Origin: Morinoia aosen
Taxonomy: Eukaryota; Arthropoda; Malacostraca; Amphipoda; Talitridae
DNA: 64,000 nucleotides
Assembly: GCA_030386875.1 (NCBI GenBank)
Contig: CM059577.1
Span: forward strand, 23,819,038 to 23,883,037
Reading direction: 5' to 3'
Shown here: positions 1 through 12,335 of the stretch, in pieces
Position numbering within the stretch: the first letter of the stretch is position 1
Layout of the letters: every line of letters begins with the position of its first letter
The notes under the pieces: generated by a model
The model's database searches: none
The model's input: the letters and a program-made list of their open reading frames with translations, nothing else
Told to the model about the DNA's origin: nothing
Translations under genes and position numbers: made by a program

Positions 1-60
1 TCTGATGCTTTCACTGCAATCCAGTCGTTGGAAGACCGCGTCACGGTCTTCCCAAACTAG
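1..60 (+). CDS. possible 3' end of an unidentified coding sequence (partial)
   Basis: The window opens in a frame that reads 19 codons (SDAFTAIQSLEDRVTVFPN) and then TAG at 58-60. The following 240 bases are AT-rich and contain AATAAA near 237, as a 3' untranslated region would. The piece is too short to identify. It could be the last exon of a host gene, the end of a retroelement reading frame, or chance. Nineteen open codons are not significant on their own. Confidence 0.25.
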   Translation, partial: SDAFTAIQSLEDRVTVFPN

Positions 61-1617
61 AATTAATACAATTTTTATATATTGAAATAGCCATTCCTAT
101 TGATATCTTGTATTATTACTTTGAAATACTTCTAGCTAAATCTATTGTACCTTTTTCTTGTTGCAGACCATTCTCACAATAATTTGAAACTAATTTACGA
201 GTAATGTACGAGTAATTAACTGCTACCTGTTGCTAAATAAAACCAGTGTGAACCTTGAAGAGAAAACTAATGGTGTTTGATTCTTCGTTCAACACTACTA
301 TCCTCAATAAGGAAGGAAGTGGAATTCACTCGAGCATCAAATTATTGACCTATAACTATGAAGGCAAAACTCAAATTTCGAGCCTTCAGTTAGAAAAATA
401 TATGCTGTAATCCGCTTGCATTTATTGAGACACTTTTCAAACATTTATTGACTTCCAAAATGTTGGCCGTAAGGGTGCTACATGAGGTATTCAACATCAC
501 AGTCTAGTAGACACATGACATACAGAGATTCAATATTCTGGTCAAGCGTTAAATTCAATATCCCAATTAAGTAGATACTGTAAGTCACATTCAACAGTGG
601 GTTGTCATATGCATTAAAATTAACACAAAGACGCAACTGGTGTTATTACACGCGTGTGTTATAACACCATTCATGTATAACCTTCATATTTGTCCCCCAC
701 TTACGAGCGGTCGAGCAGCTCGATAAGCATTTTTCCTTAACGGATGGCCCAAATGTACTTTAAAGAGATGCTTTCGTTATAAATTTGCGTAACAAATATA
801 CCGGACGTATTCTAGACTAATCAAAACAAGCTGATAAGAATAGTGGATTTTCTTGAATAATCATAGCATCTCAAATAAGAGCACTGAGATTATTGGTGAT
901 TTAAATCATATGTAACTTTTAGATACTATATATAGTGTACAGATTTTGATGCCAAGTTCGTTCGATACTGTACTGTCAGTCTAGAATAAATTCTAGCATG
1001 ATCACTAATTTTATGATAAGCAAAAGCTGTATCTGTCTTCTGTCATGCGTAGGAATACGACCTCAGAAGCAGGAGGACATAAAGGCACTTTTTTATTATT
1101 TCACGCCTAAAAAAAGGATCCCTCTATAGTTTTTTTTGAGGGGGGGAGGGAGGTATTACCAGTGACTTGACATATAATGTGTCAGTAATCATCTCCTTGA
1201 AATATTAATTAAGCTTCATGCTAAATATAATTTCCCTATGCGTTAAGGCACAACTGCGCACTGAAATTGCATCGAATATTTTATGCGCGATTGAAAAAAC
1301 ATCCGCATAAAGAAGGTCATCAATTTTTTGCACAAGTAACTACAGGTGTTCGACCTGAGAGATGCATGAATGAGCACTCTTGAGGTGTGCAATCTTAAAT
1401 AAACAATCTCATTTAAATTAGTCACGCCAACTCAATCAAATTTCGTTATTAAATAAGTTACGCTGTTGAAATTGATCACTCATCTACTGGAACATAAGCG
1501 CTTATTTATCCATTACAATTGTGTAATTAAACCATTTATACGTCCGGTAAGGTGAGCTTTCTTGTTGAAATTAAAAACAGACAGGACCAAAGATTGTTAT
1601 TTTTTGGCAATAAATAT
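61..1617. other. unrecognised AT-rich intergenic DNA
   Basis: There is no reading frame longer than about 60 codons that resembles a protein. An AATAAA lies near 237 and could serve the fragment at 1-60. A short oligo-T/oligo-G tract lies at about 1130-1152. Nothing else is recognised. Confidence 0.5.
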
Positions 1618-1875
1618 ACACAACACAAGTCAAGGTAGTGGCAGTAAGCACAACGCAGGGCAGGGGCAGTAAAACACAACCAAATAGCCTCAACAAAAGC
1701 CAAGGCAGTTGTAGAATACAACAAAATAGACACAACACAAGTCAAGGTAGTGGCAGTAAGCACAACGCAGGGCAGGGGCAGTAAAACACAACCAAATAGC
1801 CTCAACAAAAGCCAAGGCAGTGGTAGTAAAATACAACAAAATAGACACAACACTAGGTAGTGGCAGTAAAACACT
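1618..1875. repeat. 112-bp tandem repeat, about 2.3 copies
   Basis: The word CAACACAAGTCAAGGTAGTG starts at 1621 and again at 1733, a period of 112. A shortened third unit follows from about 1845. Each unit contains smaller echoes of CAAGGCAGTGGCAGTAA, so it probably grew from a shorter motif. A 139-codon open frame on the minus strand across this block is a consequence of the repeat and not a likely gene. Confidence 0.9.
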
Positions 1876-1879
1876 TGTT

Positions 1880-2688
1880 TCGACCTACATTGATTTTCAA
1901 ATGATGCGTTTTCTGAACGTGAACAATTTACCAGCACCTGAACGCCAAAAAACATGAGTGTTTACTTGCAAACGGAAACTCGCTTTCGAGTTTCACAGAA
2001 ATTGGTACGAGTAGCGACCAATTTTCTAACGTGAGAACAACACGAAAATGTATTATATCATCTTTTCCCCCCTCTCAAGCGGCGGAATTGCTCCAATTGA
2101 TCACGTATTGAACAACGAAGAAAACGATCTTGTCATAACAAAACGAAAGGGCATGCTAAACTCATTTTATTCATGTCTTACCTCACGCTGTGGAAATCAT
2201 ACTCATAGTGGAGACAGAAAATAAGAGAGGTAGAGATTCAAAGTAAGAAAATGAATGTCATAACTGGAAAATATATTGACCGAGGGAAAATGATTTGAAA
2301 AAAGCATGGAAATGGAAGCAGAACACAAACGAATTAGAAAACGAAAAGTAGTCTGTTTAAATTTAGCATCAAAAAGACGATAAGTAGATTTATTTTGTGG
2401 AGCGTTGCGGAATACAGATCAGGAGTGCAGCAATATTATAGTTAATGCTCACCAGTAGGTACATTAATTCGAGTAAGGAAATATTAATGACTGTAATAAA
2501 AGCATAAATAACAATAGAAAGCTCCATAAAATCAATATCGATAAATATTGGTTTCAATCCCTACAAGCAAAAAATGAAAGTAAAAATTGAAGTATTAACG
2601 ATAGCATCGGCAGCAATATTGATTCATGAGTGATAGAAAAACATCAATAACTGGAGTGAACATATTAAGAGCAATACAATAGAGTATC
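1880..2688. other. unrecognised AT-rich DNA
   Basis: No gene, RNA or mobile-element signature was seen on either strand. Confidence 0.5.
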
Positions 2689-3866
2689 CATGGAAGCAAC
2701 AACTAGAAAACCACAGCTGGCAACACATTAACAGCAATGTACATAAGCAACAACAGCAAAAGAACAGCAGGAAACATACTAACAACAATATATAAAAGCA
2801 ACAGCACTAGAACAGCAGGCAACACACTAACAGCAACATATAGAAGCACCTATGGAAGCAACAACAGCACAACAACAGCAGGCAGCACACTAACAGCAAT
2901 ATATATAGAAGCACCTATGGAAGGAACAACAGCACAACAACAGCAGGCAGCACACTAACAGCAATATATAGAAGCACCTATTGGAAGCATCAACAGCACA
3001 ACAACAGCAGGCAGCTTACCAACAGCAATATATAGAAGCACCTATGGAAGCAACAACAGCACAACAACAGCAGGCAGCACACTAACAGCAACATATAGAA
3101 GCACCTATGGAAGCAACAACAGCACAACAACAGCAGGCAGCACACTAACAGCAACATATAGAAGCACCTATGGAAGCAACAACAGCACAACAACAGCAGG
3201 CAGCACACTAACAGCAACATATAGAAGCACCTATGGAAGCAACAACAGCACAACAACAGCAGGCAGCACACTAACAGCAATATATAGAAGCACCTATGGA
3301 AGCAACAACAGCACAACAACAGCAGGCAGCACACTAACAGCAACATATAGAAGCACCTATGGAAGCAACAACAGCATAACAACAGCAGGCAGCACACTAA
3401 CAGCAACATATAGAAGCACCTATGGAAGCAACAATAGCACAACAACAGCAGGCAGCACACTAACAGCAACATATAGAAGCACCTATGGAAGCAACAACAG
3501 CATAACAACAGCAGGCAGCACACTAACAGCAACATATAGAAGCACCTATGGAAGCAACAACAGCACAACAACAGCAGGCAGCACACTAACAGCAATATAT
3601 AGAAGCACCTATGGAAGCAACAACAGCACAACAACAGCAGGCAGCACACTAACAGCAATATATAGAAGCACCTATGGAATCAACAACAGCACAACAACAG
3701 CAGGCAGCACACTAACAACAATATATAGAAGCACCAATGGAAGCAACAACAGCAGGCAGCACACTAACAGCAATATATAGAAGCACCTATGGAAGGAACA
3801 ACAGCACAACAACAGCAGGCATCACACTAACAGCAATATATAGAAGCACCAATGGAAGCAACAGCA
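2689..3866. repeat. 63-bp minisatellite, about 18 copies
   Basis: The unit runs from GAAGCACCTATGGAAGCAAC through a CAACAACAGCACAACAACAG stretch to TAACAGCAACATATA. GCACCTATGG occurs at 3101 and recurs every 63 bases. Units at the left edge (2690-2820) and right edge (3700-3866) are degenerate and shortened, while the centre is nearly uniform. Because 63 is divisible by three, frames stay open: 222 codons on the minus strand (a Cys/Leu-rich 21-residue repeat) and Ser/Thr-rich frames on the plus strand. A secreted mucin-like protein is conceivable on the plus strand, but no signal peptide, unique flank or continuous start was found. Confidence 0.95.
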
Positions 3867-3869
3867 GTC

Positions 3870-6040
3870 GTTGGTGGTCGGGCAAAAAGCTCTCACTCAA
3901 TAGCCGCAGTATCGAGCCAAGTATGTTCAAGTTAGTCAAACCTTGCATAAGCAGACATGATGCTCCTATGTGCAAGTATGTCTCGCCATGTTTTGTTCCA
4001 TGTGGGGCGTGATGGCCGCATAGTCGACATAGCTGCATAAGTGATGCGTAATTTAAGCCCTATAAATTTGGCCAGGAATCTAACAGCGTTCTGCCGATGA
4101 CGCTAACTGGTTCGGCGCCCAGTTGAGGAGGCCAGTTAAGGCTTCGCTCTGCTAGCTAATCTTTGCACCGCACATTTGCACGTATAACGAAATATAAAAA
4201 CGAGAGGAAACAGGTATTTTCTCAGTGCTTATAGATTGAGTTTTTGGGATGGAAAATATATGTCTTTTTCTAAGCTTGCGTGATTATTTTTCAAAAATTT
4301 TTTTATTTCAAGATATTGTTGACCATTTCTCCAGAAATTGTGTGTTATTTAAAATTATGAAATGACGTGTTTTTGACAAGCGTGTGAGTTTATTTTTTGG
4401 AGGCAATTTTTTAAATATGTTAAATGAAAATGGATTTCGTGTTTTTCTGGAGGAAAGATGGACAATTGTTTCGTCTCGATTTTTCTTCATTTGTTGTTAC
4501 TTGACTTTTTTGGGATTGAAGATCGTAGCATAGAACTACAAGAATATATAAATGCAAATTAGCTCCTCCTGCACAGACCAACAATGTACGAAATAAGAAG
4601 ATTGGTGGAGCCTGCAAAGCTTGTCTGCAATCTCCAGCCACGCTTTTTGAAGATTGCTGATAACTTTTGCAATTTCCATCAACAGGTGTCCCCAAAAAAA
4701 TTCACTCGCTCTTTGCCTGCCTATTGCTAATGTATTTTGTTGTAATGTAGGTCTACCTTGACTTAGATACAAGTCTAAAGAGTTAAAAAAATTACACAAA
4801 TTGAAGAAAATAAACATCATAATTGAGAACTCAGTTCAAGCTTAAACCAGAACAAAAACATACAAATAATATTCATTCAAAGGATGAGAGCATTTTTTGC
4901 GACACCCTATTTCTATGTATATGCTTCGATGGTATTATTTAGTGTAATAAAGCTAAGCTAATCAACTGAAAATATGCTCTATTTTTTCCTTCATGCATGT
5001 TGCTTCATCTGGACGATAACGCAATTGTCTCAAAGGTGTGCACCCAGAGGATTTTAACTGTGACATAGCCCTTTGAAAATGTATACACTCGGTGTCGGTT
5101 ACGATGTACTTATATATATAGTTTACCAGGTATAGGATCTGGCAGTCACTCCTGCATTTCCGAGAAACCTGTGGAAGCCTAAAACTGCAGTATTGACTGG
5201 CGTACACTGTAAATATTTTTATAATCGCACGATTTCTTATACGTCTAATTTCAACTATAAAAAATACCAACGTTGCTACAAATATTTTAAAATATAAAAT
5301 GTGTAGCCTATAAAAGTTCATAATCACCTAAAATATGATAGGAATATACAAAAAAAATGTTTCGGATATGGAATTTAATAATGAAAAAATCATTCGCTTT
5401 GAGGTATAAAATTCAGTATTTTATGTACCTTCCGTGAGTAGTACTGGTCAACTCGGGATTTTAGAATCTTTATACACATTTAAGCCCTCCTGTCAGTAAT
5501 GCTTGGGTTTTCCTTTTAAATAAGCTGTCGTAAGGTAACATTGTCGTAAGGTACTTGATCAATACGATATAAAATGAGTTTTACTAATACTTTTTCAAAC
5601 AGAAAGTTTTCTATTTATGGGGTAAATTCCACAACCGCGGAAATTTTCTGATATTGGCCGGCAATTTCAATAACGTTCTCGAAATTTTTTGCAGTACAAA
5701 TTAATGAAATCGGAAAAACACATTTTTTATAACAATCAGGCAGAAAATTTAACCGAATAGGAATACACTCCTTTAGGGCTAAAAAACTCTTTCTTCAAAA
5801 AGCACTTCTTTAAAAAATATTTCTTTATTCTTACTGCAGTACAACAAAAAAAAATTTGCTCTCGATTCTCGTAAAATACAGAGGGTTTTTAAGAAATATG
5901 CTTATCTTTTTATGACGATAACTTACGTATTTTTTGTTTTTGTTTCAGGTACTGCTGAGTTATCTTTCGTGGCGTTTAATTTTCTTAGATTGAGTGTTAT
6001 TTTCATTGATTTAACTACCTAGACTTGTATACTTGTAACT
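3870..6040. other. unrecognised AT-rich DNA
   Basis: About 2.2 kb without a recognisable gene. Short open frames on the minus strand (for example 4420-4820 and 4962-5327) have no family resemblance and no repeat structure. The stretch at 4020-4160 is somewhat GC-richer but gives no identifiable feature. Confidence 0.45.
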
Positions 6041-6044
6041 ACCT

Positions 6045-6345
6045 AGACTAGCTCGCGATAGCCATGTCCTAGAGGTTCTGCCGCCGTGCGGCAGAGGCCC
6101 TGGTTCGAAACTCGGCGCTGGCGGTGGCGATTTTCTCTGTTGGGTATAGGAGAAAAATTCCAAGCACAATACCCCACTCTACCCAGGTGTCTGAAATGGG
6201 TACCGGTCTTGACCGGGGGAAAGCGTCATGGCGTCCTGGCGTTAGTTATAAGGCATTTGAAAATCCAATGTACAAGGTGATATGTATCAGGCTTGATTGG
6301 AAATAAAGCATCCGTAGATGCCTTCATTATTATTTATGTCAACTA
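6045..6345 (+). mobile_element. tRNA-derived SINE
   Basis: An RNA polymerase III type promoter is visible: an A-box-like TAGCCATGTCCTAGAGG at about 6059-6075 and a B box GGTTCGAAACT at 6102-6112. The tRNA-like head is followed by a roughly 200-bp body with GGTGTCTGAAATGGGTACC, and a tail with ATTGGAAATAAAG (about 6296-6308), a small hairpin GCATC-CGTA-GATGC and TTATT repeats. A functional tRNA is unlikely because the anticodon arm is abnormal and the body continues past the T arm. I see no clear target-site duplication. A related 3' fragment lies at 21843-21980. Confidence 0.75.
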
Positions 6346-6999
6346 ACACCCATGTACATCAAAACAAACTACATGAGGACTGGACAGTCAATGAGTGAGC
6401 ACAAGATTTTAATAGTATTTCTGAAATTCAAAATGTATGGAGCATATCCCAGAAGTCTCGCACCGTCCAGGTTCTTATAAAAATACATATCAACATATAT
6501 ATATAATTCTTGACCGACAGAGCCGGATGTTGCCCCCATCTCTTCTAGACATAAAACCAATTAAACTTTTTTTTGTACCGATACTTTCTCATCCATATCA
6601 GTTCTAATCTGAAACATAAAAAAGGAATAAAATTATTCTATGGTGTGTGATTTGTGGGACCCCCTGTACAAAAATTTTCGTACACTTCCTTCTTTGATGC
6701 AAGACACGATCGACGGCCACCGCAACACACACGCTGTTCTCCGCAGTCAACTGCGGCCAAACTCTACCAAATGTGACCGAACGACGTACGATGGTTGTCG
6801 AACTTCAGAAGTGAATCTGGGCAGTTTTTTGTTTGAAATTTCTAACTGAAACTCGTCAACAGTGCGTGAAAGATTGTCAAGTTTCATTTCTTTTTATCAA
6901 ACATTTTTTTAAATAAAATATGTAAAATGAAAAAAAATGTTGAAGGGCTTCATCTTGAAGATTCATGTTTCATATTACTACAACTTTCATAAGAAAGAA
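6346..6999. other. unrecognised DNA
   Basis: A 69-codon open frame at 6640-6849 (plus strand) matches nothing I recognise. Its 6650-6800 stretch is locally GC-rich and may be an old repeat. Otherwise nothing is supported. Confidence 0.4.
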
Positions 7000-7454
7000 A
7001 GAAAAACTTTTGAAAGAAAGAAAAACTTTATTTCCAATAGAGATTGTACAATATTACAATCATTGGTTTTTAAATATCTTAAAGTTAATACACTTAGATG
7101 ATACACACACATGAGTCTTGTAATACCCATGTCACTAGTCGAAAAGAAATGATTGAGGGCAATGTACTCCTAATCTTGCTTTAATCTACATTTGATAATA
7201 CATGTAATGATAATTATAAGAGATAACACAATTTCATGGACGATGCATTTTCATTGTGGGGTGAAAACACTTTTGACAGTTTACATGTACATGACGTAAA
7301 ACTTCGCAATTATTGATGCCAGGAAATAATATATGAATCGCTTGTTTCGGCCAATGTTCAAAAGTGTCATGTTAAGGAAGCATGAAAAAAAATATATAGA
7401 TACATATCCATATACATATATATACGTACATATACATATATATATTGTACATAC
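7000..7454 (-). mobile_element. LINE-like 3' untranslated tail, minus strand
   Basis: Read on the minus strand this ends in ATTGGAAATAAAG (complement at about 7025-7037) followed by TTTTTCTTTCTTTC repeats, a typical non-LTR retrotransposon end with polyadenylation signal and short microsatellite tail. The high-coordinate end (7388-7450) is an ATAC/ATATAC microsatellite abutting the LTR of the gypsy fossil. A similar microsatellite lies on the other side of that fossil at 10200-10290. This suggests one LINE 3' UTR split by the gypsy insertion. The assignment to the LINE at 10463-11670 is inference. Confidence 0.45.
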
Positions 7455-7859
7455 TGTAATATCGCTATTTTCAGGACGACATTAGGTTCGTATAGCAGGA
7501 AGCTTTAACTTCAATTCGCCTAGCCGAATACCAGGCAGGAGCACATGAAACGCGCAGCAGGACTTCTAGTAATGTACTGACTCTCAAAGGGACACACATG
7601 CCTTAAGACTAGAGCGCCCCCGGAAGTTAAACGAAGCCCTTCCGATAAGAGCACAACACGGCGGCATCCATCGGTTGCGTTTATGACACTTCCGCCGGTG
7701 ACCGCGATATCCCAAACCAAGCACGATAAGGACATCCTGTGAGCCTGCCATGCCAGGCCCACAACAATGATCTTCCGGGACTCGTAAACCTAGGCCTCCG
7801 GAACTCTTACTTACAAAACCAGTGTCACACTATAACGATGCATATTTTAATATATAACA
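7455..7859 (-). repeat. LTR (3' LTR) of the gypsy fossil
   Basis: The boundaries are inferred from the canonical TG...CA ends (TGTTATATATT... at 7859 descending to ...GATATTACA at 7455) and from the purine-rich tract directly upstream on the minus strand. The length of about 405 bp is ordinary for Ty3/gypsy. There is no partner LTR in the window to confirm the ends. Confidence 0.6.
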
Positions 7860-7917
7860 ATTTCCCTCCCTTTTCGATGAATATATGACACAAAGAAGGA
7901 AGAACTCAGCAACCTAT

Positions 7918-10165
7918 TCACGTAACAGGTTTAGTTAATCTACCTGATCTACGAGGTTCATTTTGCACAGGTGAGCTGCCAACAGGCTGAAAAGCAGGAG
8001 TCTCTGCTGCCCCACTCCCGGCAGATTCCAAACTACTGTGCAACAGCTGATTTGAATGTCTCTTCCAGATTACATATAATGCTAATATTTGAACATGAAA
8101 GATATTAACAGCAACTTTACTAACAATAATTACCTTCAACCACTTGGGACCATTTCTTAAATTCAGAGCAAGAACATGATCACCGACATCAAATTGAGTT
8201 ACATACATAGGCTTAGACCTGGACACAGAAAATTTAGGATGAACTCTATCTTTGAAAGTAACAAATTTACGATTGTTCAGGGCAACAGAGGGAGCAATTT
8301 TTTTAACACTATGCGGAATACAATGCGATTGAAATAATGCTTTTGCTAGACAGGATTTGAACGATTCGGAAGAAGAGAGTTTTTTCAACAAGTCCGTAAT
8401 GACTCTTACCCCCCTCTCAGCTTGACCATTGCTTGCTGGAGAGTAGGGCGGAGGTGTGAGCTGCTCAATGCAGTTGGAAATAAGAAAATCTTTAAAGTCT
8501 TGAGATGAAAAGTTAAGTTAGAAGCATTGTCACTTACGAGCACATCACACAACCCGTTTCTGCTGAAAATCATTCTCAACGCATCGACAGTATCTGACAC
8601 ACTCGTGGATGGTATCACTTCGCATTCAATATATTTAGATAATGCATCTACAGCAATGAAAACAATTTTATTCTCGTAGAAAAAGTGATCGACATGAATG
8701 CGTTCAAAAGGACGAGAAGGAGTGGGCCATTCTACATTTCTAGACTAAGGTTTTGCTCGATTTAATTGACATTGGGGACAACATTTTACGATGTCTTCAA
8801 TAGTTTTGAAATCAAATAACAGATCTGGCCAACGATTTCATGCCACAAATGCCAGGATGTCCATCATGAAATGTTTCAAGGACTAAACTACGCAATGACT
8901 TGGGGATAAAAACCCCTTCCTTATAAAGTATACAACCTTTCATGATGGTCATCTGAGGTAGCAGGTTCTTAAATTTAGACAAATTAGGATTAGGTTTAGG
9001 AGGCATGCCAAACTTTATGTATTGTTTAAGTTGGCATAGTTCGCTATCCATATCAGTATGAGTTTTTATGTTTTCACACGTGACAGGAATTTTATCAAGA
9101 GAGTTCACAGCAAAAATCATTTCGTACGGTTCTAGCTCTTTTACAGTCGTGGGTAGTGGCAGCCTACTGAGACAATCGCTATTGACGTTACATTTACCTT
9201 TCGAATAGCTGAAAACATAGTCAAACTGGGAAAGTCTGAGAGCCCATCTTTGAATTCGAGCGGAACAGTTGAGAGGTACACCCTTGTTATGTGCAAAAAG
9301 TTTACAAAAAGGTTTTTGATCATTATGGATAATGAACTTAGCACCAAGTAGAAATTTTTTGAATTTCTCCACGCCAAAAACAACACTAAGGCTCTCTCTT
9401 TCAATTTTAGAGTTGTTTTGTTCTGCATTATTTAGAGATCTCGAAGCAAATTGAACAGGACACAAATCATGAGAAGGACTAGCGCGTTGCATGAGTATGG
9501 CAGCAACTCCATAACCCGAACTATCAGTTTCAAGAAGAGTTTCATGGTTGGGATCAAACAACTTTAGAGGTTTATGCGAACGAAAGATGCCTTTGATTTT
9601 CTGGACACTTTTATCCTGTTCTGGAGTCCACCGGAACTGTACATTTTTAAGCAGCGAATACAGAGGATGCATGACATTAGAAAAGTTGGGTACAAAACGA
9701 CTATAGAAATTACACAATCCGATGAAAGCTTGTAACTGTTTGAGGTTTTCAGGAACAGGAGCATTGAGAATAGCTTCTACTTTCTCAGAGTTAGGGTGAA
9801 CACCCTTTTTATCGAAAACGTACCTTAGATAAAACACACGATCAGTTAGAGAGGCCCATTTAGATAGATTTAAGCGAATTCCAGCATTTTTAAGGATAGA
9901 CAGGACTTTGTCAAGAACTTCCAAATGAGCATCATATGGAGAGGTCAAAATGAGTAGATCATCCTGGTACACAATGATGTTATCGATGCCAGAAAGAGTC
10001 CTATTCATGAACGCTTGAAAAATGCCGGAGCTTGCACGTAAACCATAGGGTAAGTAATTGTACTTAAATAGACCTTCAGAGGTGTTAATGGTCGTAACTT
10101 TCTTTGATTCTTCGTCCAACGGAATTTGCAAAAACGCGTTAGACAAATCAATTTTTGAGAAAAAC
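7918..10165 (-). pseudogene. gypsy pol relic: reverse transcriptase, RNase H, integrase
   Basis: Reverse transcriptase and RNase H occupy roughly 9100-10165 and integrase roughly 7950-8900. Family motifs seen are SKIDLSNAFLQIPL, LPYGL and YQDDLLI in reverse transcriptase. The integrase zinc-binding region begins around FHDGHPGICG, and a basic RRSGRLTK tail is present at the end. In life the polyprotein copies the element's RNA to DNA and integrates it. This copy is a defective fossil and is reported only as such. Family assignment to Ty3/gypsy is firm; the lineage within it is not determined. Confidence 0.9.
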
Positions 10166-10170
10166 TTAGC

Positions 10171-10462
10171 GTCTCCTTTATTACTCTAGTGCATCTTTAT
10201 CTACTCTAGTGCACACAGGTGTACGTGCACATATACACACCCATATGCGCACATACACCTATATACGTATACACATATACAAGTAAGCATGTTTGCAAAT
10301 GACAACGTATAGGCGGTCAAATCATAATACCTACGCATACTTCAAAACTGTTGTGTGATGTCTTGAATTTCAAGACAATGATCGGGGGAGATTGTTCAGT
10401 AATGGAGATACCTGGCAAATGAGATTCATCAATACTTATTCAGTATTTTCTGTAACTAAGAA
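10171..10462 (-). other. probable LINE 3' UTR start with CA/TA microsatellite
   Basis: The sequence follows the LINE stop codon on the minus strand. At 10200-10290 there is an imperfect CA/TA microsatellite (CACATATACACACC and variants). It ends where gypsy homology begins. Confidence 0.4.
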
Positions 10463-11670
10463 TTATTTTTGAGACACAAGATGACGAGTTATTTTGGCTT
10501 TAAATTCTCTCGGTCTTTGAGGGATTTTAATACTCAGTGGAAGTTTGTTCCACAATAAGGCGCCTGATATGGACAGAGCTTTCTGTCCTAAGTGAGATGA
10601 AGGATAGTTGACTAAGACATTATTGTTTCTGTTCGGTTTTTGATTGGTTACAGTGGGTGGATGGAAACGCACTATCTCAGCATTGCTCTGAGGAAGATAT
10701 AACGAGGAGAATACGTATTGGGCCTTCTGCATGAGGAGCCTTTCTTGGATAGGAATCCAGCCGGGTATATTGAGGAGAGGGGTTACGTGATCACGTCTTT
10801 TGAAATTACCGTTGCATACCACCTTCGCTGCAAATTTCATGCACTTTTGTAAGTCCCTTTGAAGGTATTGAGGTAGGTCTCCCCATACTAGGTTGCAGTA
10901 GTCAATGCGCGATAACACCAGCGATTGAATGGCTAATAATCTGGACTTTTCGTCTAGCATACTCTTTATGCGATAAAATAACATCAAAGTTCCATAAATT
11001 TTGTTGCAAGTATTCTCAACATGAAATTTGAAGGACATGTTTCTATCGAACCAGATACCTAGATTTTTAACTTTTTCTGATGCATTAATTTTATCATTTC
11101 CAACTGCAAGAGTAAGATCTGAAGTTTTTTAATTGCATCTTTTGATCCAAAAATAATGCATTGTGTTTTATTAGCATTTAATTTGAGACCATTTCGGTCG
11201 TACCATGATTTCAGGCTAGTCAGTAAAGCTTCGGCTTTAATTTGCGTCTGTGGTATTTCCGATACAGAACTTGTTATTGCGATTTGAACATCATCTGCAT
11301 ACATTGAGATCCATGTGTTTGAAGGCATTGGAGGGAAATCATTAATGAAAATAGAAAACAATAGCGGACCAAGAATGGATCCTTGGAGAACGCCAAAATT
11401 GTTTTGAATGAATGGGGACAATCTGTTTTCTATGCGGACTGCATGAGATCAATTTGACAAGTAACTTTCAAACCATTGCGTGTCTATTCCCAAGTTCAGT
11501 ATTTTACGTAGAAGTCTATTATGTTCGACGCTATCGAACGCCTTAGAGAGATCGAGTAGCAGCAAGAGTGTTACATTCTTTTGATCGATGTCACTGTATA
11601 TTTTTTCAGAGGTAAAAACTGTGTCTTGACGAGAAGTTCTACCGTGCAAAGACAGGCTCTGAAAATGTTT
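10463..11670 (-). pseudogene. CR1/L2-group non-LTR retrotransposon reverse transcriptase, 5'-truncated
   Basis: The minus-strand frame begins around SLHGRTSRQDTVF and then shows LDLSKAFDSVEHNRLL, QGSILGPLLFSIFINDFP and the catalytic YADDVQIA, with NGLKLNANKTQCIIFGS (fingers/palm) after it. It continues into a roughly 190-residue C-terminal domain ending FKAKITRHLVSQK. Motif order and the C-terminal block with LGQKALSISGALLWNKLP are typical of CR1/L2/Rex1-like LINEs. The endonuclease and ORF1 are missing, as in most 5'-truncated copies. One in-frame stop (TGA near 11447, after YLSN) and one frame change near 11120, in a run of T, separate otherwise collinear sequence. It is dead but not very old. 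Confidence 0.88.
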
Positions 11671-11675
11671 TTAAA

Positions 11676-12335
11676 ATCATGAGAAGAGAATGGAACAACT
11701 TTTATAAGAAGAAAAGTAAATTGTTTAAAAACATATCAGCGGTAAAAATTAATCAGCGTTATGAATGATTCAACACCAAATAAGATGAATTAAATAATCG
11801 AAGAAGTCAACATCCTGTTAAAAGTAGTCGTAGTAGCAAAAATGTCAATGTAATAAATATCAAAAAGCAATTTTTGTAGTAGCACTTAGTACTGTAGCAA
11901 TCCATTTGCAATTATTATTTTAGCTATTTTCATTTCTCACATTTTCTTTAACTCCATAACGCTTCTTTCATTTTTACCAGTACAATTATTTTTTCAATAT
12001 TTATTTATGTATGGTCACTATTTTTATTCGTGTGTACTTTTAAGTCTGAGTCTAATGTTGCAGTACTTTTCAAAAAGTAATGTTAAATAAACTTTTTTTT
12101 TAATTTCAATTAAATACGTGCTTCCTATACGACTACAGGAAATCGTGCGTGTGTGCTGTATTGGCGTGCTTGTTAAAAGACATGTATGAACACTTTATAA
12201 GTCCTGACGCTCGTATATAATCGTACGTCGGCCTCCTTTAACATCAGTTATAATGTTTCCCACTACGCGGGAAAAAAGGGCCAACAAACAACGACATTCT
12301 ACCTCAGCCAATGTTGCTTCTATGCGTTGAAATGA
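11676..12335. other. unrecognised AT-rich DNA
   Basis: No supported feature. A TACTTTTCAAAAAGTA palindrome at about 12064-12079 is short enough to be chance. Confidence 0.45.

Larger units (their letters stand above)
7455..10170 (-). mobile_element. Ty3/gypsy LTR retrotransposon fossil, 5'-truncated
   Basis: The fossil runs on the minus strand. Visible parts in order are the reverse transcriptase core with a YQDDLLI box, RNase H, an integrase region and a basic C-terminal tail, then a purine-rich polypurine tract at about 7860-7876 and one LTR at 7455-7859. Gag, protease, the beginning of reverse transcriptase and the 5' LTR are absent; homology stops abruptly near 10170. The element is broken, with roughly three further interruptions in its reading frame. 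Without a second LTR its age cannot be measured; it looks moderately old. It appears to lie within a LINE on the same strand. Confidence 0.9.

Noticed and set aside
2737-4012. Mucin-like Ser/Thr-rich gene
   Set aside because: The plus frames are interrupted and lie in a 63-bp minisatellite; no signal peptide or unique domain.
6059-6120. Functional tRNA gene
   Set aside because: Boxes A and B are present, but the arms do not form a normal cloverleaf and SINE body sequence follows directly.
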